24,911 nt of DNA. Source: BHER01 sp051652245. GTDB lineage: Bacteria > Bacillota_I > Bacilli_A > Culicoidibacterales > Culicoidibacteraceae. Location: the NCBI GenBank assembly GCA_051652245.1, contig JBOFTV010000061.1, positions 1 to 24,911 on the forward strand, read 5' to 3'. Numbering within the stretch: position 1 is the stretch's first letter; every line of letters begins with the position of its first letter. Positions 6,947 to 13,852 of the stretch are shown here, in pieces. A model generated the notes under the pieces. The model made no database searches, was not told where the DNA came from, and saw only the letters and a program-made list of their open reading frames with translations. The position numbers were made by a program, and so were the translations under genes.

Positions 6947-8482
6947 TTATTCCCACTCAATCGTTGCAGGCGGCTTCGAAGTTATATCATAAACAATTCG
7001 ATTAACCCCCTTAACTTCATTGACAATCCTAACAGATATCTTCTGTAAAACATCCCAAGGAATCCGTGCAAAGTCTGCAGTCATCCCATCAACTGATGTA
7101 ATTGCTCTAATCCCTACAGTAAAATCATATGTCCTCTCATCGCCCATTACACCCACACTCTGAATATTAGTCAATACAGTAAAATACTGCCAGATATCTC
7201 GGTCCAACCCGGCAAGTGCAATTTCAGCCCGTAAAATAGCATCTGATTCGCGAACAATTTCCAACTTCTGCTCCGTCACATCACCAATAATTCTAATCCC
7301 TAATCCAGGGCCCGGAAATGGCTGTCTCCAAACCATATGCTCAGGTAATCCTAATTCAATCCCCAAAGCACGCACTTCATCCTTAAACAGCGTATTAACA
7401 GGCTCCAGTAATTTAAACTGCATATCCTTAGGTAGACCACCAACATTATGATGAGACTTAATTGTCTGCGCCGTTGCCGTACCACTTTCAATAATATCAG
7501 TATATAAAGTTCCTTGCGCAAGCCACTTAACCTTAGACATCTTCGCACTTTCCGACTCGAACACACGGATAAACTGCTCACCAATAATTTTCCGCTTACG
7601 CTCCGGATCACTTACACCCGCTAACGCCTCCAAAAAGCGACTTTTAGCATCAATGCGCAGAATATTCATCTTAAATTTCTCTTGTAACATATCCATAACC
7701 GCGTCACCTTCATTTTTACGTAACAAACCATGATCAACAAACATACAAGTCAGCTGATCACCAATTGCTCGATGAATTAAGGCAGCAACAACGCTTGAAT
7801 CAACGCCACCACTCAAGGCACATAACACCAAATCAGTTCCTACTGTTTTACGAATTGCTGCAATTTGCTCTTCCACAAAACTTTTCATTGTCCAATCGCC
7901 CGTAGTCAAACAAACATCAAAAACAAAGTTTCTAAGCATTTGGTCACCATTAACCGTTGGTTTAACCTCTGGATGAAACTGAACACCATAGAAATTACGT
8001 GAAGTATCACTCATCATCACAACAGGGCAAGATGCTGTTTTCGCATCCACACTAAACCCTGCTGGTGCCTTAGTAATTGTTACACCATGGCTCATCAACA
8101 CAAGTTGCTGACTATCCATCCCTAAAACAAGAGGACTTGGCGCAATAATATCAATTTGAGCTTGTCCATATTCACGATGCTCTAGGGCAACAATTGTCCC
8201 CCCAAAATGGTGAGCCATCAGCTGCATTCCATAGCAAATACCGAGAACAGGAATCCCTAAATTAAAAATCTCCGGATCACAACGAAAAGCATCCTCATCA
8301 GTTACCGTCATCGGCCCCCCCGAAAAAATAATTCCCTTAACATTTCCATGAGCCTTAATTGCTGCTGCACTCATCGTATGAGGTAATAATTCACTAAAAA
8401 CCCCCATCTCCCGAATACGCCGTGCAATCAATTGATTATACTGACTCCCAAAATCTAAAACTAATATCACTTCACTGTTCAT
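6947..8482 (-). CDS. guaA: GMP synthase (glutamine-hydrolysing)
   Basis: Cytosolic enzyme that converts XMP, ATP and glutamine to GMP in purine synthesis. The class-I glutamine amidotransferase domain comes first (LVLDFGSQ, SGGP near 54-57, nucleophile Cys83 in GICYGMQ, His/Glu in FHPEV). Next is the ATP-pyrophosphatase domain with the P-loop SGGVDSS, and then the GMP-synthase dimerisation domain ending TIEWE. The length of 511 aa is normal. Two ATGs are in frame: 8488 lies only 3 bases from the AGAGG site, whereas 8482 has 9-base spacing and is preferred. A -10 TATAAT lies at 8525-8530. The gene is monocistronic here, with a terminator at 6890-6945. Its 3' end (GAGTGGGAATAA) is a known attachment site for genomic islands, and an integrase remnant abuts it. 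Confidence 0.98.
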   Translation of the reverse strand: MNSEVILVLDFGSQYNQLIARRIREMGVFSELLPHTMSAAAIKAHGNVKGIIFSGGPMTVTDEDAFRCDPEIFNLGIPVLGICYGMQLMAHHFGGTIVALEHREYGQAQIDIIAPSPLVLGMDSQQLVLMSHGVTITKAPAGFSVDAKTASCPVVMMSDTSRNFYGVQFHPEVKPTVNGDQMLRNFVFDVCLTTGDWTMKSFVEEQIAAIRKTVGTDLVLCALSGGVDSSVVAALIHRAIGDQLTCMFVDHGLLRKNEGDAVMDMLQEKFKMNILRIDAKSRFLEALAGVSDPERKRKIIGEQFIRVFESESAKMSKVKWLAQGTLYTDIIESGTATAQTIKSHHNVGGLPKDMQFKLLEPVNTLFKDEVRALGIELGLPEHMVWRQPFPGPGLGIRIIGDVTEQKLEIVRESDAILRAEIALAGLDRDIWQYFTVLTNIQSVGVMGDERTYDFTVGIRAITSVDGMTADFARIPWDVLQKISVRIVNEVKGVNRIVYDITSKPPATIEWE

Positions 8483-8524
8483 AAACATTTGCCTCTTCTC
8501 ATATTTTTTTAACTAATACTATCT

Positions 8525-8530
8525 ATTATA
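8525..8530 (-). promoter_or_regulatory. guaA: Probable guaA -10 box
   Basis: TATAAT reading leftwards, about 40 bases before the guaA start. The -35 region (near TTTTCA, 17 bases upstream) is weak, and no purine riboswitch is visible in the short leader. Confidence 0.45.
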
Positions 8531-8574
8531 TCCGAAAATATCAACAATGAAAAGAGCAAATCACCATAACACCT

Positions 8575-8607
8575 AAAAAAAAAACAGCCCCACTCATCAG
8601 TGGAACT
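8575..8607 (-). terminator. Intrinsic terminator after the nitroreductase gene
   Basis: Reading leftwards, AGTTCCACT and AGTGGGGCT pair over 9 bp with two G-U pairs around a GATG loop, and a run of ten T follows. It ends the ABC-operon/nitroreductase transcript before guaA. Confidence 0.88.
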
Positions 8608-8617
8608 AGATTTCTCC

Positions 8618-9229
8618 TTATTTAAATGTTGCTACCTCATCTACGCTAAGGCGTACTGTTTGATGTGCAGCCTGGATAGCCTTACCAACTGGCAAAATCA
8701 TAACCGGAATCATTGTCTCATTCAAAGCTAAAATTTTACTAACTTTCGCACTATCAAACCCACTCATTGGCACACTATCATAGCCATGATTTTTAACAAC
8801 TAACATCATCTGCATTGCTAGTAAACTTGTATCAACTACAGCATTACGTTCAACTAAAACTTTATCGGCCTTTCCATAAAATGCCAACATATTTTCAAGT
8901 CCTTTAACCTTAGCATCCGCCGTCATAAACCCAGCAGCAACTGCTAACTCATAAATACTTCCAGCATTCTTATAACCCAAAGTATTAGCAAAAAAAGCAA
9001 ATACCACAGGTGCATCAGTCACCTGCTTTTGACCATATGATGCCTGTTTTAATTGTTCTTTAATTTCTGGATTCTGCACGACAACCACATGCCATGGCTG
9101 TAAATTATTACCTGATGGTGCAGTCAATGCTTCTGCTAACATCGCTTTAATTTCGACCTCACTAATTTTTACTTCACTATCGTAATAGCGTACTGACTTA
9201 CGACTCTTTAAAACATCTAATAATTCCAT
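8618..9229 (-). CDS. Nitroreductase-family NAD(P)H-dependent flavoprotein
   Basis: 203-residue single-domain protein of the FMN-dependent nitroreductase fold, normally a homodimer that reduces nitroaromatics, quinones or flavins with NAD(P)H. Visible signs are SRKSVRYYD at residues 9-17 and APSGNNLQPWH near 37-47, both FMN-contacting segments of the family, and a C-terminal PVMILPVGKA strand. An AGAGAGG site lies before ATG at 9229. It begins 48 bases after the ABC ATPase gene, on the same strand and without a clear terminator between, so it may be the last gene of that operon. The natural substrate cannot be told from sequence. Confidence 0.9.
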   Translation of the reverse strand: MELLDVLKSRKSVRYYDSEVKISEVEIKAMLAEALTAPSGNNLQPWHVVVVQNPEIKEQLKQASYGQKQVTDAPVVFAFFANTLGYKNAGSIYELAVAAGFMTADAKVKGLENMLAFYGKADKVLVERNAVVDTSLLAMQMMLVVKNHGYDSVPMSGFDSAKVSKILALNETMIPVMILPVGKAIQAAHQTVRLSVDEVATFK

Positions 9230-9277
9230 ACTATCAACCTCTCTTTTTTTTCAACATTTAATTCCTAAAAGATATAT

Positions 9278-10093
9278 TTACCGTGACCCTAATAACAAGG
9301 CATCATCATTTAATTGTATTCCACTTGATTTCTGGAATAAACTTAACAGTGTTTGGACCGTTAGCTCCCGCTTTTCCTGATTGCTTACATCGACAACAAT
9401 TCGACCATTATTGAGCATAATCAAGCGATTCCCGTATTTAATTGCATCTTCCATATTATGTGTAATCATCAACGCAGTCAATTTACGACTTTCAATCACC
9501 TCTTGTGTTAGTTTCAAAACAGCAAGACTTGTTTTCGGATCGAGTGCTGCCGTATGTTCATCTAATAATAATAAATCTGGGGTCACAAGCGTTGCCATCA
9601 ATAATGTTACCGCCTGTCTTTGCCCCCCAGAAAGCAGACCAATTTCTGCTTTTAAGCGGTGTTCTAGCCCCAAGCCTAATGTCCTTAGCTCTTCTTTAAA
9701 AACAAGCCGCTCCGCCTTACTAACGCCACCACCTAATCCCTTAGTTTTCCCGCGTTTAACAGCCAGCGCTAGATTTTCCTCAATTGTCAATCTTGTTGCT
9801 GTCCCCATGCGCGGATCTTGGAACACCCGCCCAATATACTTCGATCGCCGCCGGACATCCTGATTTGTAACATCATTGCCACTAATAATAACACGCCCAT
9901 TATCAGGAATAATTGCTCCTGCAATCATATTTAATAACGTCGACTTCCCCGCACCATTACCACCAATAACCGTAACAAATTCTCCCGCTTTAAGTGACAA
10001 TGAAATCCCCTTAAGCACATGATTCTCATTATTTGTTCCCGGATAAAAAGTTTTATGGACATCTTTTAATTCTAATACCATATTCTGCTCCAT
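9278..10093 (-). CDS. ABC transporter ATP-binding protein
   Basis: 271-residue ATPase of an importer. Walker A is GGNGAGKST at 44-52, the Q-loop lies in RVFQDPRMGT, the signature is LLSGGQRQA, Walker B is LLLLDEHTAALDP, and the H-loop is MITHNME. The variant 'RVFQDP.MGT' and 'DEHTAALDP' are typical of the ATPases paired with PF04392 solute-binding lipoproteins. It starts 2 bases after the permease stop, so translation is coupled; the AAGGAG site lies inside the end of the permease gene. It powers uptake by the two genes upstream. The substrate is likely a small molecule such as an aromatic amino acid by analogy to TrpXYZ-type systems, which is inference. Confidence 0.94.
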   Translation of the reverse strand: MEQNMVLELKDVHKTFYPGTNNENHVLKGISLSLKAGEFVTVIGGNGAGKSTLLNMIAGAIIPDNGRVIISGNDVTNQDVRRRSKYIGRVFQDPRMGTATRLTIEENLALAVKRGKTKGLGGGVSKAERLVFKEELRTLGLGLEHRLKAEIGLLSGGQRQAVTLLMATLVTPDLLLLDEHTAALDPKTSLAVLKLTQEVIESRKLTALMITHNMEDAIKYGNRLIMLNNGRIVVDVSNQEKRELTVQTLLSLFQKSSGIQLNDDALLLGSR

Positions 10094-10095
10094 AA

Positions 10096-11019
10096 CTAAC
10101 TAACTCCTTCACTCACTGGTTTAATTTTTTTAGGAAAAAACTTTTCGGAAATTAGCGGTGAACCGAGAGCAATTGTTAAAATCAAAGCCGAAAAGAATTT
10201 TAAATCTGAAGGCTCAACACCTAATTCTAATACAAACGCTAAAATCAACCGATAAATAATCGCCCCTAGAATAACCGTTAGCAGACGCTTAACCAAGGTT
10301 AAATTCTTAAAGATAACTTCCGCAATAATAATTGAAGCCAAACCAATAACAATCGTCCCAATTCCCATATTTAAATCGGCATAACTATTATTTTGAGCCA
10401 TCAAAGCACCACTTAAAGCAATCAAGGCATTAGAAATCATATAGCCAATAATTTTCATCAAATCAACATTGATGCCATTTGCCAAACTCATCTCTTCATT
10501 ATCACCAGTTGCCCGAATAGCCAAACCAAGGGATGTATTAAAGAAAAAATAAAGCACCAAAATAATAATCCCCGTCACAATCAATCCTAATACAAGCACC
10601 GTCATATCCCTTGAAATACCAAAAGCATCCAAAAAATCACCCAAACTTGAAACGATCGTCTTATTATTTGTTAATGGCAAATTTCCTTGCCCCATAATTC
10701 GTAAATTGACCGTATACAAACCAGTCATCGTCAAAATTCCTGTTAATAATGCTGGAATTTTAAGTTTAGTATGCAACAATCCGGAAACTAATCCCGCAAT
10801 CGCCCCAACAACCATACCAGCAGATGTTGCTAAAATAGGATTCCACCCCTGTAAACTAATAAGTGCAACACATGTTGCCCCTCCTAGTGGGAATGCCCCT
10901 TCTGCTGTCAAATCAGCAATATCTAAAATTCGATACATCAAATAAATACCAATTGCCATCACTGCCCAAAGCAATCCTTGTGAGCTCGATGACAAAACAA
11001 TTGCAAAGATATCTTCCAT
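10096..11019 (-). CDS. ABC transporter permease (branched-chain/ribose permease superfamily)
   Basis: 307-residue polytopic membrane protein with about eight to nine hydrophobic segments, the BPD_transp_2 type of permease. DLTAEGAFPLGGA near residues 36-48 and the segment ATGDNEEMSLANGIN near 170-185 (the cytoplasmic coupling loop, G-D-N-E-E-M) are characteristic of permeases that work with PF04392 lipoproteins. An AGGAGG site precedes the ATG. It lies between the lipoprotein gene and the ATPase gene, all on one strand. It forms the transmembrane channel, probably as a homodimer. Confidence 0.92.
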   Translation of the reverse strand: MEDIFAIVLSSSSQGLLWAVMAIGIYLMYRILDIADLTAEGAFPLGGATCVALISLQGWNPILATSAGMVVGAIAGLVSGLLHTKLKIPALLTGILTMTGLYTVNLRIMGQGNLPLTNNKTIVSSLGDFLDAFGISRDMTVLVLGLIVTGIIILVLYFFFNTSLGLAIRATGDNEEMSLANGINVDLMKIIGYMISNALIALSGALMAQNNSYADLNMGIGTIVIGLASIIIAEVIFKNLTLVKRLLTVILGAIIYRLILAFVLELGVEPSDLKFFSALILTIALGSPLISEKFFPKKIKPVSEGVS

Positions 11020-11049
11020 CGTTTCTAATTCCTCCTGTCTCTTATTTCC

Positions 11050-11994
11050 CTAAATTTTAATGGTCGCTGGATTGATACCCAAAACCTTAGCCATCTCTTC
11101 ATTCACATATAACGTTAAATCCTTTGCTGTTTCAATTGGCAGCTCCCTTGGCTTTTTATTATCCTTGATTATTGCAACTGCCTGTTTAGCCGTTTGTCGC
11201 CCTAAAAGATCATAATTGATGCCAAATGTTGCAAGTCCACCAGCCATGGCATCTTCAACAGCACCCGTTACAACAACTGTCTTACTCTTCTCAACAATGT
11301 TTTTAACAGTAGCCATACTTGCAGCAAGGGTATTATCGGTTGGAATATACAAAGCATCCACCTGTTTTACCAAGCTTTCAGTCACCTGCTGAACATCATT
11401 AGTCGACGTAACTGTCAACTCAACTGTCTCAATGCCCAAACTTGCAAGCTTTGTTTTAGCTTGTGTTGCTTGAATTTTCGAATTGGTCTCACTCGAATTA
11501 TACATAATTCCAACCTTCTTCGCATCTGGTTTAATTGAATACAATAATTCTATTTGTTTATCAACCGGTGCTAAATCACTTGTTCCCGTAATATTCTCTG
11601 CTATTGTTAAACCAGCATCCACCGGATCTGTAACAGCCGTAATAACAATTGGTTTTGTCTTCGTCACATTAGCTAACGCCTGAGCTGCAGGTGTAGCAAT
11701 CCCAAAAAGCAAATCACTCTTCTTGACTAACTTCTCACTCATACTCTTCAAATTAGCCGCATCACCTTGAGCATTTTGATAATCCACCGTCAAATTAACA
11801 CCCTCAACATAACCCAACCGCGCCATTTCATCGATAAAACCTTTGCGCGCAGCATCAAGTGAGCCATGCTCAGCAATCTGCAAAATACCAATTTTAGTGC
11901 CCTCTATGCCCGTCGTTTTACCACCACAGGCAGCAACCACCAAACAAAAAACCATAACCCCGGCCAACTTACCAATCCATTTCAACTTTTTCAC
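11050..11994 (-). CDS. ABC transporter solute-binding lipoprotein (PF04392/TrpX type)
   Basis: 314-residue lipoprotein with a GTG start and an AAGGAAG site upstream. The signal peptide (MKKLKWIGK, hydrophobic core) ends in the lipobox VVAAC, placing lipidated Cys23 on the outer face of the membrane. The mature part reads TKIGILQIAEHGSLDAARKG, GYVEGVNLTVDYQNAQGD and later PIVITAVTDPVDAGL, GIMYNSSETNS and YIPTDN, the standard two-lobe periplasmic-binding fold of the 'ABC_sub_bind' family. It captures the ligand for the permease and ATPase encoded just downstream. Streptococcal members bind tryptophan or tyrosine; no T-box is seen here, so the ligand stays open. Its promoter is at 12087-12115. 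Confidence 0.93.
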   Translation of the reverse strand: MKKLKWIGKLAGVMVFCLVVAACGGKTTGIEGTKIGILQIAEHGSLDAARKGFIDEMARLGYVEGVNLTVDYQNAQGDAANLKSMSEKLVKKSDLLFGIATPAAQALANVTKTKPIVITAVTDPVDAGLTIAENITGTSDLAPVDKQIELLYSIKPDAKKVGIMYNSSETNSKIQATQAKTKLASLGIETVELTVTSTNDVQQVTESLVKQVDALYIPTDNTLAASMATVKNIVEKSKTVVVTGAVEDAMAGGLATFGINYDLLGRQTAKQAVAIIKDNKKPRELPIETAKDLTLYVNEEMAKVLGINPATIKI

Positions 11995-12086
11995 GTCTAT
12001 TTTCTTCCTTTCAGCAACTATCTTTGCATATGTGGTTACTAACCCAACTAATATTTATTTTAATCATCCACTTAATACCTCTTTAT

Positions 12087-12115
12087 ATCATAATGTTTTT
12101 ACAAGAACTTGTCAA
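12087..12115 (-). promoter_or_regulatory. Strong promoter of the ABC importer operon
   Basis: -35 TTGACA at 12110-12115, a 17-base spacer, and -10 TATGAT at 12087-12092, reading leftwards. The -35 box starts only a few bases after the U-tract of the upstream RNA's terminator. The leader to the GTG start is about 85 bases. Confidence 0.85.
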
Positions 12116-12116
12116 T

Positions 12117-12153
12117 AAAAAAAAGGCGCCAGCTCCTCTGAGCGTGACGACCT
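12117..12153 (-). terminator. Terminator of the candidate non-coding RNA
   Basis: Reading leftwards from 12153, AGG-CGTCA-GCTC pairs with GAGC-TGGCG-CCT (12 bp, two single-base bulges) around an AGAG loop, followed by eight T. It lies more than 350 bases past the tuf terminator, so it serves a separate transcript. Confidence 0.75.
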
Positions 12154-12446
12154 TTCATCTATATTTACATAATAGCGATATTTTATAAAACTTTATCTAA
12201 TCGAACAACTGTGAATACAAAATTAAATTACAAGGTTCGTTACTATGGCTAATTTTTGGTTCGATAATTTCGGATATTCAATAGAAATCATTGCATTATA
12301 ATCTTAATGCGACTAACTTGGAATTATGAACCCAAACCTGCTGTATCTCACATCGAGTTTCCGGCATAGGCACCAACCCTTTCTTTTGTGAATTAAAGAA
12401 AGCATCTCTTTACATATAATCCCCGGGAAGAGAATTATCTTTCCTT
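12117..12446 (-). ncRNA. Candidate structured non-coding RNA, about 325 nt, unidentified
   Basis: No convincing gene lies in this stretch, but it has its own promoter (12453-12480) and terminator (12117-12153). Several strong hairpins lie between them. CTTTCTTT/AAAGAAAG pair perfectly with an 8-base loop (around 12375-12400). A 13-bp stem joins TTGG(G)TTCATAATT with AATTAT(C)GAACCAA and encloses the hairpins GCATTA/TAATGC and CAAT/ATTG. A CGAAC/GTTCG stem follows before the terminator. I could not match it to tmRNA, RNase P, SRP RNA, T-box or a common riboswitch; 6S RNA is not excluded. A 23-codon frame at 12296-12367 (MPETRCEIQQV...) with an AAAGGG upstream is an alternative reading. Confidence 0.5.
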
Positions 12447-12452
12447 GATTAC

Positions 12453-12480
12453 ATTATACCACTTTTGTAAGCGGATACAA
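12453..12480 (-). promoter_or_regulatory. Promoter of the candidate non-coding RNA
   Basis: -10 TATAAT at 12453-12458, a 16-base spacer, and -35 TTGTAT at 12475-12480, reading leftwards. It lies downstream of the tuf terminator and upstream of no gene for 450 bases. Confidence 0.7.
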
Positions 12481-12506
12481 CATTTTTATGCATTTTTTTT
12501 ATTATT

Positions 12507-12536
12507 AAAAAAAAGAGACTAGATTACTCTAGTCCC
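12507..12536 (-). terminator. Terminator of the str operon (after tuf)
   Basis: Reading leftwards, GGGACTAGA and TCTAGTCTC pair over 9 bp (one G-U) around GTAA, followed by eight T. It begins 10 bases after the tuf stop codon. Confidence 0.92.
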
Positions 12537-12545
12537 AGACGTTAA

Positions 12546-13730
12546 TTATTTTACGATTTCAATAACTGAACCCGCACCTACTGTACGTCCACCTTCACGA
12601 ATTGAGAACTTAGTTCCTAATTCTACTGCGATTGGTGAAATTAATTCAATTGTCATTTCAACGTTATCTCCTGGCATAACCATTTCTGTTCCGCCTTCTA
12701 ATTGTACAACACCTGTTACATCAGTTGTACGGAAATAGAATTGTGGACGATAGTTATTAAGGAATGGTGTATGACGACCACCTTCATCTTTACTCAAGAC
12801 ATAAACTTGAGCACGAATCAATGTATGTGGTGTAATTGAACCTGGTTTAGCTAAAACTTGTCCACGTTCGATATCGTCACGTGCAACTCCACGTAATAAT
12901 GCTCCAACATTTTCTCCAGCTTCTGCATAATCAAGTTGTTTACGGAACATTTCAAGACCTGTTACTACTGTTGAATGAGTATCTTTTACTCCAACAATTT
13001 CAACAGTATCATTTACTTTTACTGCTCCACGTTCAACACGGCCTGTTGCTACAGTTCCACGTCCAGTAATTGAGAAAACATCCTCAACTGGTAACATGAA
13101 CGCTTTATCAACGTCACGAGTTGGCGTTGGAATATAGGCATCAACTGCTGCCATTAATTCATGAATTTTAGCTTCGTATTCTTCAACACCTTCAAGTGCT
13201 TTTAATGCTGATCCTTGGATAACTGGTGTGTCATCACCTGGGAATTCATAGGCATTTAATAAATCACGAATTTCCATTTCAACTAATTCAAGTAATTCTT
13301 CATCATCTACAACATCACATTTGTTCATGAATACTAAGATAAATGGAACCCCTACTTGACGTGAAAGCAAGATATGCTCACGCGTTTGTGGCATTGGGCC
13401 ATCTGCTGCTGAAACCACTAAGATTGCGCCATCCATTTGTGCAGCTCCTGTGATCATGTTTTTAACGTAATCCGCATGTCCTGGACAGTCAACGTGTGCA
13501 TAGTGACGCGCTTCTGTTTCATACTCAACATGTGATGTATTAATTGTAATCCCACGTTGTTTTTCTTCTACTGTACCATCGATTTGGTCATAGGCACGAG
13601 CTTCTGCTCCCCCTACTTTTGCAAGCACTGTTGTGATTGCTGCTGTTAATGTTGTTTTACCGTGATCGACGTGACCAATTGTTCCTATATTAACATGTGG
13701 TTTCGTACGGTCAAATTTTACTTTAGCCAT
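12546..13730 (-). CDS. tuf: Elongation factor Tu
   Basis: GTPase that brings aminoacyl-tRNA to the ribosomal A site. 394 residues, normal length. The G-domain motifs are GHVDHGKT at 19-26, RGITI in switch I, DCPGHADY at 80-87, and NKCD near 135. Domains 2 and 3 follow (VEDVFSITGRGTVATGRVE, then the C-terminal REGGRTVGAG). The AGGAGG site is strong. It is the last gene of the rpsL-rpsG-fusA-tuf operon and also has its own promoter in the 122-base gap after fusA, as often seen for tuf. A terminator lies just after the stop. Confidence 0.99.
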   Translation of the reverse strand: MAKVKFDRTKPHVNIGTIGHVDHGKTTLTAAITTVLAKVGGAEARAYDQIDGTVEEKQRGITINTSHVEYETEARHYAHVDCPGHADYVKNMITGAAQMDGAILVVSAADGPMPQTREHILLSRQVGVPFILVFMNKCDVVDDEELLELVEMEIRDLLNAYEFPGDDTPVIQGSALKALEGVEEYEAKIHELMAAVDAYIPTPTRDVDKAFMLPVEDVFSITGRGTVATGRVERGAVKVNDTVEIVGVKDTHSTVVTGLEMFRKQLDYAEAGENVGALLRGVARDDIERGQVLAKPGSITPHTLIRAQVYVLSKDEGGRHTPFLNNYRPQFYFRTTDVTGVVQLEGGTEMVMPGDNVEMTIELISPIAVELGTKFSIREGGRTVGAGSVIEIVK

Positions 13731-13781
13731 TATAATTTCCTCCTAAATTTTTATTACTCTATATTTTGTACTTCATTTCAT

Positions 13782-13810
13782 ATTTTACAACTATTAGCCA
13801 AAAATTTCAA
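13782..13810 (-). promoter_or_regulatory. tuf: Internal promoter for tuf
   Basis: -35 TTGAAA at 13805-13810, 17-base spacer, -10 TAAAAT at 13782-13787, in the fusA-tuf gap. It would allow extra EF-Tu production independent of the upstream operon promoter. Confidence 0.65.
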
Positions 13811-13852
13811 CTAATTTAGGTTAAAATATTACTTTTTGATAAGTTCTTGCGC

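Noticed and set aside
12117..12446. T-box, tmRNA, RNase P RNA or SRP RNA in the tuf-ABC gap
   Set aside because: No T-box GGTGG.ACCGCG-type sequence, no tRNA-like CCA end, no GAGGAAAGTCC-type P4 region, and no GGAAGG.AGCAG-type SRP loop were found.
12881..13069. Plus-strand open frames inside tuf, fusA, recG and the adhesin
   Set aside because: They are antisense shadows of well-supported genes, with low-complexity translations (for example Leu/Gln-rich) and no ribosome-binding sites.
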